Positions 56,592 through 64,000 of a DNA stretch of 64,000 nt are shown here, piece after piece. The notes beneath the pieces are model-generated. The model was given only the letters and a program-made list of their open reading frames with translations, was not told the origin of the DNA and made no database searches. Position 1 is the stretch's first letter. The number at the start of each line of letters is the position of its first letter. The position numbers were made by a program, and so were the translations under genes. The DNA comes from Alphaproteobacteria bacterium (GTDB taxonomy: Bacteria; Pseudomonadota; Alphaproteobacteria; Ferrovibrionales; Ferrovibrionaceae), in assembly GCA_947473805.1 (NCBI GenBank), contig CANJGB010000004.1, positions 83,380 to 147,379 on the forward strand, in the 5' to 3' direction.

Positions 56592-58958
56592 TCAGATGGG
56601 TTGGGGCGCGCGCCGGCCCCCGACCGGAATGATGAACAATAGCGCAAACACGACCAGGGCGACACCGGCCCAGCCGATGGAAATCGCGCTCTGCCCGCTG
56701 AGCACCAGCAGCTGGCCGGCCAGCATCGGGCCGGCAACGTGGCCGACGCGCTCCAGCACGCGGTAAAGCGCCGTGACACCGTTCGGGCCCCTGTCCCGGG
56801 CCACGTCGGTGTCGGCGATGTGGGTCACCACCGGCGCGTTAACGAAGCCGTGCGCCAGGCCGACAGTCGCGACGCCGGCAATCAGCATCAGCGTCGTGGC
56901 GACCGGGGTGGCCAGGACGGCCGGCAGGCCGCTCCAGCCGACCGCGCCGATCAGCAGCAGGCCAATGCCGCTCATGAACGTGCCGGTGAACAGGATGATC
57001 TTGGTCTTGCCGGCCCGGTCGACCAGCCGCGAGATGTAGCCGCTCGCGACCAGCACGCCGATGGCGTAGAGCATGATGATCTGGCCGATATCCTCCTGCA
57101 CGAAATGCTGGCGGCTGAGCACCAGCGGCAGGGCAAAGGCGATGACGCCGGTAAGGATCGCCTTGGCCGGCAGGCCGACGAGCGCCATGGCGCGCAGGAA
57201 CTGCATGCTGCCGAGAACGCGCGGCACATCGGCGCCGAACTTGCGGAGCATGCCGGCCGTGCTGAGCTTCTCGCGTTGCGCGCCAGGTTCCGGCTGCATC
57301 AGCAGCATGGTGTAGCAGGCGAGCAGCAGGCCGGTGATGCAGCCGACCGTGAACACGCCCGGCGGGCCCATGTAGTTGACCAGCAGCGAGCCGATGGCGG
57401 CGCCCGAGATCATGCCGCCGTTGAAGCCGAACACGATGATCGCCGCACCCTGGGTGCGCTTGCCGGCCGGCGTGTGGTTCAGGATGAAGGTCTGGATGCC
57501 GATAAACAGCACGCCCTGGCCGACGCCCGAGAACAGGCGGGCGACGACGAAGAACGGGAAGGATTCGGTGGTCGCCAGTAGCAGGCAGCCAATGGCGGCG
57601 AGCAGCGAGCCGGAATAGACTAGGCGCTTCGAGCCGTGCTGGTCGGCATAGTGGCTGGCCGGGATCAGCGTCAGCAGGAAGCCGACGAAGTACGCCATGA
57701 AGGCGGCCGAGGTTGCGCCCGAGCCGAGGCCGAATTCCGCCGCCGATCGCTGGATCAGCTGCGGCAGGAAGCCGGTGTACAGGTTCTCGATGAATACCGA
57801 GATGAAGAAGATCGGCTTCACCAGGGCGACGACCGTCTCGTCGCCCGCGGTGGCCGCGCTGCCGGCCTGCAGCGCGCGTTTGCGGATCGACCGCGCCAGT
57901 TGCAGGAACAAAGCCGCCATGAAGGCGGACGCAATGAACAAAACGGCGAAGTTCTTCACGCTGCGCGCCACGGCGCGGTAGACGATCTCGACCGGCAGGG
58001 ACACGGCGACGCGCACCTCGCCCTGGTCGGCATTGCCGATGTCGACGGTGTACTCGTAGGTGTTGCTGGCGGTTTTCCACGCGCTGCCGATGGCTGCCTG
58101 GTCGGTGTGGATGGCGACATTGCCGCCCAGCGTCAGGCCGATGGCCTGAATGTCGGGGTTCAGCCGGCGATAGTCGGCGAAGGTGCGCGCGATGCCGTCG
58201 AAGTCGCTGATATCAAGCCGGTAGTCGACGATGTCGCTGAGCCGCTGGCCAAGCGAGTCAGCCAGCGCCTTGGCCTTGGCTTGCGCGCCTTCGGCGTAGA
58301 TGGTGACGAGGGTCGCGACCACGGCGACCGCCATGGCAAAGAAGGTCAGGCCGTAAACGGCTTCGAGCCACGGAAAGCGCTGCCGCTGCAGCCAGTCGCC
58401 GGTCAGCGCCGCGAAGGCCGCGAACAGGACGCACAGGCCGCCCGCCAGCCACAGCAGGCGCGGGAAATACGGCGTGATCTGCTTCTGCATCACCGCCGCC
58501 GGCATGGTCACCGTCAGTTCGCCGACCTGCTCGAACTTGTTCCGGAGCGGCAGGGCGATCTGGTACCACTTGTCGTCGCGGCGGGAATTGTAGCGCTGGT
58601 CCTCGGTCGCGGGGCCCGGCGCCAGGCGCGGTGTCGGTTCATCGCTGACCTCGAACACCGCCTTGCCCGTGGTGTCGTAGGCGATGATCGAGGCGATCAG
58701 CTTGTCCTCGTTGATCGGTTCGGCGATTGTCTTGTAGCCGGGGAACTGGCTGAGCGGCAGGCCGGCACGCAGGTACGATTCAAGCGCGTTCTGAACCACC
58801 TCGCCCTGTGCCACCATCTTCTCGATCTGGAAGCGCGGATAAGTGCGGTTCGCCTCGCCGTAGCCGACATAGACCAGCAGGAAGAGCGACAGGGCCGATA
58901 CGACGGCCATGATGGCGGCGTCGATCACTTTGATGCGGGTGGGGGAACCGGTGCTCAT
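56592..58958 (-). CDS. Fusion of a tandem extracytoplasmic sensor with an MFS transporter
   Basis: 788 residues, about twice a normal MFS protein. N-terminal module: TM (about 11-33), extracytoplasmic domain (34-166), TM (167-188), TM (200-222), second extracytoplasmic domain (223-334; DFDGIARTFADYRRLNPDIQAIGLTLGGNVAIHTD, resembling a single Cache/PDC sensor), TM (335-357). Residues about 380-785 are a 12-helix MFS transporter (TSAAFMAYFVGFLLTLIPASHYADQHGSKRLVYSG; LYAIGVLVASGYISRLVDRAGKTKIILF; MLAGQLLVLSGQ). Sensor and transporter in one chain suggests ligand-gated export or uptake. Downstream is a binding-protein gene (14 bp) and upstream an ATP-grasp gene (35 bp), all minus strand. Confidence 0.88.
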   Translation of the reverse strand: MSTGSPTRIKVIDAAIMAVVSALSLFLLVYVGYGEANRTYPRFQIEKMVAQGEVVQNALESYLRAGLPLSQFPGYKTIAEPINEDKLIASIIAYDTTGKAVFEVSDEPTPRLAPGPATEDQRYNSRRDDKWYQIALPLRNKFEQVGELTVTMPAAVMQKQITPYFPRLLWLAGGLCVLFAAFAALTGDWLQRQRFPWLEAVYGLTFFAMAVAVVATLVTIYAEGAQAKAKALADSLGQRLSDIVDYRLDISDFDGIARTFADYRRLNPDIQAIGLTLGGNVAIHTDQAAIGSAWKTASNTYEYTVDIGNADQGEVRVAVSLPVEIVYRAVARSVKNFAVLFIASAFMAALFLQLARSIRKRALQAGSAATAGDETVVALVKPIFFISVFIENLYTGFLPQLIQRSAAEFGLGSGATSAAFMAYFVGFLLTLIPASHYADQHGSKRLVYSGSLLAAIGCLLLATTESFPFFVVARLFSGVGQGVLFIGIQTFILNHTPAGKRTQGAAIIVFGFNGGMISGAAIGSLLVNYMGPPGVFTVGCITGLLLACYTMLLMQPEPGAQREKLSTAGMLRKFGADVPRVLGSMQFLRAMALVGLPAKAILTGVIAFALPLVLSRQHFVQEDIGQIIMLYAIGVLVASGYISRLVDRAGKTKIILFTGTFMSGIGLLLIGAVGWSGLPAVLATPVATTLMLIAGVATVGLAHGFVNAPVVTHIADTDVARDRGPNGVTALYRVLERVGHVAGPMLAGQLLVLSGQSAISIGWAGVALVVFALLFIIPVGGRRAPQPI

Positions 58959-58993
58959 GTACCCTGCTGTCGGTTTGCTGGTCTGTTACTGGC

Positions 58994-60172
58994 TTACTGC
59001 ATCAGCGCCTGGATGTGCGCGGTCGTGCGCGGGCGGTGCCGCAGGTAGAAATCGAGGCGGTCGATCAGCAGCGAGAGTATCAGATCGTCATAGCTCATGC
59101 CGCATTGGTCGAGGCCCACGCAGACCAGGCTGTAGGTGCCGGCCCGGGGGCGCTTCAGGTCGGGTTTCGGATTCGCTTCCAGCACGAAGAGGCGGCCCTC
59201 GCTGTCGCTGCGGATGTCGATCCGTACGAGCGAGCGCAGTTGGAAGTCGAGATAGACCCGCTTGCCGAGGCGAACCAGTGCCGCGTGCACTGCAGCGTCG
59301 ATGGTCGGATCCAGCAGCCGGGTGCGGTCCAGGGTGATCGGACGGACATCCATGGACGTGAAAATGGTTTCGTCGGGGCCAAGCAGGCGCTCGATCGCGG
59401 AAAACACGAACGGATCGCGCTGGCGGCTGAGCTGCGCACCGCGGGCGACGACGCCGCCGGACACGGAGACGCAATATTCGGCACCCGGCAGGTAGCTCTC
59501 GACCAGGACGGTGTTCATCGTGGCGCGATAGACCACGTCGACCGCGTCGGTCAGGTCGGCCAGGGAATCGACGACGTGGATGTGCTGCGAGGCGCGGCCG
59601 GACACCGGCTTGACCACGTACTTGCCGGCGAAGCCCTCGAACGTGCGGAGAAACAGCGAACTGCGGGCCGGCAGGAACGGCCCGCTGGTGCCGTCCCACA
59701 CCACGAAGGGGGCGGTCGGCAGGCCGAGCGACAGGAGGCCGCGCTTGAAGGCGTGCTTGTTGTCGATCGTCACCGCGTTAAGCGGGTTGTGTCCGATATA
59801 GGGGATGCCCAGCATTTCCAGCATGCCCGGCGTGTGCGACACGGCGCCATAACCCTGCACACCGGCCGAGTTGATCCAGGCGAGATCGATTTTCTCGTCG
59901 CGCAACCGGTCGCCCAGGCGCATGTCGTCGGGCAGGACGATGACGTGCTTGAAGCCGGAAGCCTGCAGCGAGTCCGCAATGTCGCGGGCCACCGCCTCGT
60001 AGGATTTGTTCGAGCGCGGGTTATGCGTCGGGTGGATGACGGCGCCCGCCACATCGCGGTCGCCGTTGTAGATGACCGCAATCCGCAACTCGTCGGACAG
60101 CCGGACCAGCCGCTCACGCAGCCGGATAAAGCTGGCGTCCTCCGCGGTCATGTCAGATGTGCGCCCGGGCAT
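58994..60172 (-). CDS. ATP-grasp ligase (D-Ala-D-Ala ligase-like)
   Basis: 392 residues from ATG 60172; GTG 60232 and ATG 60151 are other choices. A Rossmann-like N-lobe (RIAVIYNGDRDVAGAVIHPTHN, DIADSLQASGFKHVIVLPDD) is followed by ATP-grasp features: PYIGHNPLNAVTIDNKHAFKRGLLSLGLPTAPFVVW, the Lys in FAGKYVVKPVSGRASQHI, ESYLPGAEYCVSVSGGVV, and the Mg site VRIDIRSDSEGRLFVLEANPKPDLK. This matches the D-alanine-D-alanine ligase-like group that joins carboxylates to amines. The real amino substrates are unknown. A C8 run (60175-60182) lies just before the start. Confidence 0.85.
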   Translation of the reverse strand: MPGRTSDMTAEDASFIRLRERLVRLSDELRIAVIYNGDRDVAGAVIHPTHNPRSNKSYEAVARDIADSLQASGFKHVIVLPDDMRLGDRLRDEKIDLAWINSAGVQGYGAVSHTPGMLEMLGIPYIGHNPLNAVTIDNKHAFKRGLLSLGLPTAPFVVWDGTSGPFLPARSSLFLRTFEGFAGKYVVKPVSGRASQHIHVVDSLADLTDAVDVVYRATMNTVLVESYLPGAEYCVSVSGGVVARGAQLSRQRDPFVFSAIERLLGPDETIFTSMDVRPITLDRTRLLDPTIDAAVHAALVRLGKRVYLDFQLRSLVRIDIRSDSEGRLFVLEANPKPDLKRPRAGTYSLVCVGLDQCGMSYDDLILSLLIDRLDFYLRHRPRTTAHIQALMQ

Positions 60173-60302
60173 GGCCCCCCCCGGTGCTATCAATGGTGCT
60201 GGAGCGTTCAGCACAAATCCCCCAACTTTCACTCAATACATTGAATATTATAATGACACTGCGTGGTTAACCAACACTTTACGCAGCGTGCCTAGGCCCA
60301 AA

Positions 60303-61073
60303 TCAGGGGATGAACTGCTCGTTTAAAATACGCTCTTCAAGATTGTGCTCGGCATCGAAAAGGATGCGCAGGCCGATATCGCGGGCTTCCTCGATCTCGA
60401 CCTCGACAATCTCGCGGGTTTCGGTCGCGTCCGCCGTGGCGCTGACCGGCCGCTTGTAGTTCTCGAGGATTTCGAACTTCACCTTGGCCGAGCGCGAGAG
60501 CAGGGCACCGCGCCAACGCCGGGGCCGGAATGCGCTGATCGGCGTCAGAGCCAGAACGCCCGCATTCAGCGGCAGGATCGGTCCGTAGGCCGAGAGGTTG
60601 TAGGCCGTGCTGCCGGCCGGTGTCGCGACCAGGATGCCGTCGCAAATCAGTTCCGGGATGCGCACCTTGCCGTCGATGGAGATGCGGATCTTGGCCGCCT
60701 GGCGGGTCTGGCGCAGCAGCGAGACCTCGTTGATCGCCAGCGCCTCCTGCTCGGTGCCGGCTTCGATGATCGAGCGCATGCGCAGCGGGTGGAGGATCGT
60801 GGTTTCGGCATTTTCCAGCCGCTGGATCAGGTTGTCCTCGTCGTAGGAATTCATCATGAAGCCCACGGTGCCCTGATTCATGCCGTAGATCGGGACCTTG
60901 CGGGCCATGTGCCGGTGCAGGGTCTGCAGCATGAAGCCGTCGCCGCCGAGGGCCACGATAATGTCGGCTTCCTTGGGCGGTACGGACGGGTACTTGGCTT
61001 CCAGACGATGTTTCGCCTGCTCCGCCGTCTCGCTCTTGCTGGCGACGAAGGCGACCTTTGGACTGGCCGACAT
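60303..61073 (-). CDS. nadK: NAD kinase
   Basis: 256 residues. GGDG motif [32 protein letters not shown], the NE(V) motif [12 protein letters not shown], and [25 protein letters not shown] all present. It phosphorylates NAD to NADP, a housekeeping reaction in the cytoplasm. The length and motif order fit the alphaproteobacterial form. It lies 75 bp downstream of the large ankyrin protein gene. Confidence 0.95.
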   Translation of the reverse strand: MSASPKVAFVASKSETAEQAKHRLEAKYPSVPPKEADIIVALGGDGFMLQTLHRHMARKVPIYGMNQGTVGFMMNSYDEDNLIQRLENAETTILHPLRMRSIIEAGTEQEALAINEVSLLRQTRQAAKIRISIDGKVRIPELICDGILVATPAGSTAYNLSAYGPILPLNAGVLALTPISAFRPRRWRGALLSRSAKVKFEILENYKRPVSATADATETREIVEVEIEEARDIGLRILFDAEHNLEERILNEQFIP

Positions 61074-61148
61074 TGATGATGACCCCTGGATGCCGCACCC
61101 GCGCTGAGACGGGGCGGGCGGACTATAGCCCAGGCCCGCGGCCTGCGC

Positions 61149-63914
61149 CTAGCGCTGCGCGCGCCGAATCAGCGCCGCCATTTCCGGGTCATTCTGTTCA
61201 AGTGCGCGCTCGATGGCGGTTTTGCCCTGGCCATCGCGGGCCGCGCGATCGGCGCCGCCACGGACCAGCAGGTCGGCGACGCGCCGATGGCCATTCCAGG
61301 CCGCGCGGATAAGCGGGGTAACTTTCGCGGCGTCGGGCTTGTCGGTATCCGCCTTGGCGCCAACCAGCTTGCGGGTCACTTCCTCGTGGCCGTTGATTGC
61401 GGCCCAGGCCAGCGCGGTGCGCCCCTCGTTATCGACCGCGTCGATCTCGGCGCCGCGCTCGATCAGAAGGTCGACCATGCGTGGCCGGCCCCGCCATGCC
61501 GCCTCGATGATCGCGGTGCGGCCAACGGAATCGGCGTTGTTCGGATCGGCGCCCTTTTTCAGCAGGTCTTCCGCCTTGGCCAGATCGTTGTCCTCAAGCG
61601 CCTGTTTCAGATCGGCGTCGAGCTTCTCCTGCTCTTCCTTGGTCGGCTTCTTCTGCTTCTCTTCTTCCTGGGCAAGCTGGAAGGCGTCGGCCTCTGCCTC
61701 GGCGCGCTTCAGGTCGTCAATCGCCAGCTGCGTCTTCAGCAGTTCACGCGCGCGGGCCGCCGATGCGTTGCCGCGCCGCGCCGCCGCATCGTAATAGACA
61801 TAGGCCTTGGCCGGGTCGGGAGCCACGCCTTCGCCCTTCAGATAGGCCTCGGCGGTGCGCAATTGCGCGGGTTCGTAGCCCTTGCGGGCCAGGTCCTCGA
61901 ACAGTTTCTCCGCCCTGGCCTGGTCCTGGGCGACGCCCTGGCCGCGCATCAGCGCATCAGCGTAGCTATAGGTCGCATAATCCAGTCCGCGCGCGGCCGC
62001 CTGCTGGTAGCGGGCGACCTGGGCGGCCAGTTGCGCCTGCCGACGAGGGTCGGCAGGGGCTTCGGTTGCCGCATCGGCGGCGGCGAGGCGTGGATTACCG
62101 GCGCGGGCGGCGTCCAGCACGCTCGCAACGGTGGGCGGCGTCGCGGCCACGCGCTGCTGCGCCTGCGCCGTTTCGGTGGTGTCCTGGGCGATCTGTCGCG
62201 CGGCCGCGGCGGCGGCGGCGAGCGGAGCCCCCGCGGGGCCGAGGGCGCTGGCGAAACGGTCGGCCGCCGCCGTCGCAATACGTACCTCCTGGGCCGCCCT
62301 CTGCGCGGCCTCGGCGGTCTGCACCGCGGCCTGCACCGCGGCCCTGGCGGCGGTATCGGCGGCTTGCGGTTGTTCGACCCTCGCCGCGATCGCGGCCTGG
62401 GTATCGGCTTCACGCGCGCGGGTCTGGGCCACTTCGGCCTGCGCCTGGGCGGCGCGCGTGCGCGCGGTCAATCCGCCCAGCGCGAGGCGCAGTTCCGACG
62501 CCTGCGGACCGCTGTCGCTCAGGCGGCTGCCGGCAAGCCTCGTTGCCTCTCCGGTCAGGTTGCTGGCGGCGGCTGCCGCGGCCTGCGCGGCGGCCAGCGA
62601 CCGCTCGGCACTCTGGTCGGCGGCGCGCGCCTGGGCCTGGGCGGCGTCGGTGCGCACCCGTTCGCGTTCGATCTGCTGCCGCTGCGGCGTGGCCACCGGC
62701 AGTTCGTCCAGTTGCCGCCGTCGCTCGGCCGGTGTCGATGCTGTTTCCGCCGGGCTGACCGCAGCCACGACGGTGCGGTCCTCGATCGGCAGCAGTTGCG
62801 CAACGCTGCGCGTTGCCGCCAGGGCTTCGGCAACAGTCCTCACCTGGGCTGCTTCCGCGCGCTGTTCGGCGGCCTCGGCGCTGCGTGCGGCGGCTTCGGC
62901 TGCGCGCGCCCGGTTGAGGGCAGCGGCCTGCGTTTCCGTCGGCACGATTGAGCGCGCGAACGCGGCGCTGCTGTCTTCCTCGTCGATGGCCGCCCGTGCG
63001 GCGGTGACGGCGGTTTCCGCGATGGCTGCGGCGGCCTCGGCCTGCTTTGCCGCTTCCTGCAACTGGGCCTGTACCTGCGGCGGTGCGGCGCGCTGGGTTT
63101 CCTGCGCGCGAACGATGACCGTTTGCAGCCGCGTGACCGAGGCTTGCGCAGCCACGGCTGCCTGCACTGCCTGTTGTGCCGAGGCGGCGGCGGTCTGGCG
63201 GGCGACTTCGGCGCGTTGGCGCGCGGCCTCAACGACCTGGGCCGCTTCCGGCGTCGCGGTGCCGCGGGTCAGGGCCGCCACTTGCTGGGGCGGTTCCGGC
63301 TGCTCGCCCGCGCGCGGGGCAACGGCCTCCTGTGGCGGCAGGAATACCAGACCGATGGCTGGTGCCTCGTCGGTTGCGGCGACAGGCGGCGGCGCGGTTG
63401 GCGTCGCCTGGGCCGGCGTCGCGGGCGCTATTGGTGTCGCTGCCGGGGGCGCGGGCGCTGGCGGCGGCTGGACTGTGGGCACGGCGATTGAGGCCGTACC
63501 GGTCGGCGGCTGGAAGGCTGGTGCGATCGCGGTGGCCACAGATGGTGGCGGGACCTGGCGGGGCTGTGCCGCCGGCCGCAGGGCAGGCGGCACAGCCGGC
63601 GCAACCTGGGCCTGTTGCACGGGCGGGGCGGGCGCCGAAGGCTGAACGACCGGGGGCACCTGTGCCGGTTGCACGCGCGGCTGCACAACGGGCGGCGTCA
63701 CGGCGCGGGGCTGGACCACGGGCGGCGGCGTAGCCTGCGTACGTTGAGTGGGCGGTACTGGCGGCGTCGGTGTCGGTTGCACCACCGGCGGCGGCCTCAC
63801 CGCGGGTGGCACCACGGGCGGTGTGACAGCAGGCGGCACGACGGTTGGCGGCCTAAGAGCCGTTCCGGAAAGTTGTTGAGTCGGAGGAATCAGTTGTGAT
63901 TCGCTTACGGGCAT
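61149..63914 (-). CDS. Large Ala/Pro-rich protein with Sel1 and ankyrin repeats
   Basis: 921 residues. The first 220 residues are Pro/Val/Gln/Thr-rich and low complexity. From about 225 to 640 there is an extended Ala/Gln/Arg-rich coiled-coil region (AEAAARSAEAAEQRAEAAQVRTV type). Residues 650-740 contain Sel1-like repeats (ALMRGQGVAQDQARAEKLFEDLARKGYEPAQLRTAEAYLKGEGVAPDPAKAYVYYDAAARRG). The end (about 790-921) holds four ankyrin repeats (DSVGRTAIIEAAWRGRPRMVDLLIERGAEIDAVDNEGRTALAWAA and following). No signal peptide is seen at the ATG, and an in-frame stop lies upstream within the window edge, so the start is at or near 63914. It probably acts as a scaffold or structural protein. Confidence 0.8.
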   Translation of the reverse strand: MPVSESQLIPPTQQLSGTALRPPTVVPPAVTPPVVPPAVRPPPVVQPTPTPPVPPTQRTQATPPPVVQPRAVTPPVVQPRVQPAQVPPVVQPSAPAPPVQQAQVAPAVPPALRPAAQPRQVPPPSVATAIAPAFQPPTGTASIAVPTVQPPPAPAPPAATPIAPATPAQATPTAPPPVAATDEAPAIGLVFLPPQEAVAPRAGEQPEPPQQVAALTRGTATPEAAQVVEAARQRAEVARQTAAASAQQAVQAAVAAQASVTRLQTVIVRAQETQRAAPPQVQAQLQEAAKQAEAAAAIAETAVTAARAAIDEEDSSAAFARSIVPTETQAAALNRARAAEAAARSAEAAEQRAEAAQVRTVAEALAATRSVAQLLPIEDRTVVAAVSPAETASTPAERRRQLDELPVATPQRQQIERERVRTDAAQAQARAADQSAERSLAAAQAAAAAASNLTGEATRLAGSRLSDSGPQASELRLALGGLTARTRAAQAQAEVAQTRAREADTQAAIAARVEQPQAADTAARAAVQAAVQTAEAAQRAAQEVRIATAAADRFASALGPAGAPLAAAAAAARQIAQDTTETAQAQQRVAATPPTVASVLDAARAGNPRLAAADAATEAPADPRRQAQLAAQVARYQQAAARGLDYATYSYADALMRGQGVAQDQARAEKLFEDLARKGYEPAQLRTAEAYLKGEGVAPDPAKAYVYYDAAARRGNASAARARELLKTQLAIDDLKRAEAEADAFQLAQEEEKQKKPTKEEQEKLDADLKQALEDNDLAKAEDLLKKGADPNNADSVGRTAIIEAAWRGRPRMVDLLIERGAEIDAVDNEGRTALAWAAINGHEEVTRKLVGAKADTDKPDAAKVTPLIRAAWNGHRRVADLLVRGGADRAARDGQGKTAIERALEQNDPEMAALIRRAQR

Positions 63915-64000
63915 CCGAATCGGATGTGGGAGATGCCCGATGTGGACGCCCGAACACCGCCGCGCAGCTGACCGGCGCGGCCTGCGTTACCCGAGCGACC
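63915..64000. other. Right window edge, no gene seen
   Basis: The last 86 bases lie upstream of the ankyrin gene. On the minus strand an in-frame stop blocks extension of that gene. I see no promoter element with confidence. Confidence 0.4.

Noticed and set aside
57636..59048. 470-codon open frame opposite the sensor-MFS gene
   Set aside because: Shadow; composition of reverse-complement codons and no membrane or domain pattern.
61287..63645. Long plus-strand frames over the Ala/Pro-rich gene
   Set aside because: Ala/Arg codon bias of the opposite strand creates stop-free frames. They are Gly/Arg/Ser low complexity.

Overview
This GC-rich window looks like a piece of an alphaproteobacterial chromosome, probably Rhodospirillales-like. 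The reasons are the gph / glmU-glmS neighbourhood, the type of type II secretion (T2SS) cluster, and the abundance of class III cyclases and Bug-type binding proteins. Genus cannot be fixed by reading alone. I see no phage genes, transposases or CRISPR arrays. One tRNA gene is present (tRNA-Val, anticodon CAC, minus strand).

Left part (1-13.2 kb): redox envelope genes. On the plus strand are the tail of a multiheme cytochrome, a frameshifted uracil-DNA-glycosylase-like gene, a lipoprotein alpha/beta hydrolase, a pentaheme cytochrome and a small secreted protein. Convergent to these is a tightly coupled five-gene minus-strand operon (13153 down to 4433): a small secreted protein, a tandem GlcG/HbpS-type heme-binding protein, an outer-membrane beta-barrel, a 1296-residue decaheme cytochrome fused to LVIVD beta-propeller repeats, and a small secreted protein. 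It reads like a non-canonical porin-cytochrome conduit across the outer membrane.

13.3-25.9 kb: one long plus-strand operon, divergent from the cytochrome operon. Two secreted proteins (MORN-like/Pro-rich, and a PPC-domain protein) precede gspE-F-G-H-I-J-K-L-M, a short GspC/N-like gene and the secretin gspD. The prepilin peptidase is not in the window.

26-35 kb: tRNA-Val, a small phosphatase, gph, glmU, glmS, two hotdog thioesterases, glutathione peroxidase, an MFS transporter and glutathione reductase (gor). 35-42 kb: envelope polysaccharide genes (outer-membrane barrel, Wza-like export protein, gmd, galE, a UDP-sugar dehydrogenase, a metallophosphatase, rfbC), preceded by an AT-richer leader.

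42-55 kb: two multidomain class III nucleotide cyclases (one soluble GAF-GAF-PAS, one membrane-bound with extracytoplasmic sensor and HAMP), RidA, an FAD amine/amino-acid oxidase, a DUF1800/DUF1501 pair, an exact 10-bp-period repeat array (51641-51720), a carboxymuconolactone-decarboxylase-family protein, a Bug-type binding protein and a D-aminoacylase-type amidohydrolase.

55-64 kb: a three-gene minus-strand operon (ATP-grasp ligase, a fusion of a double extracytoplasmic sensor with a 12-TM MFS transporter, and an orphan PF04392-type ABC binding protein). I regard it as the best candidate for an undescribed system. It lies downstream of nadK and a large Ala/Pro-rich Sel1/ankyrin protein.
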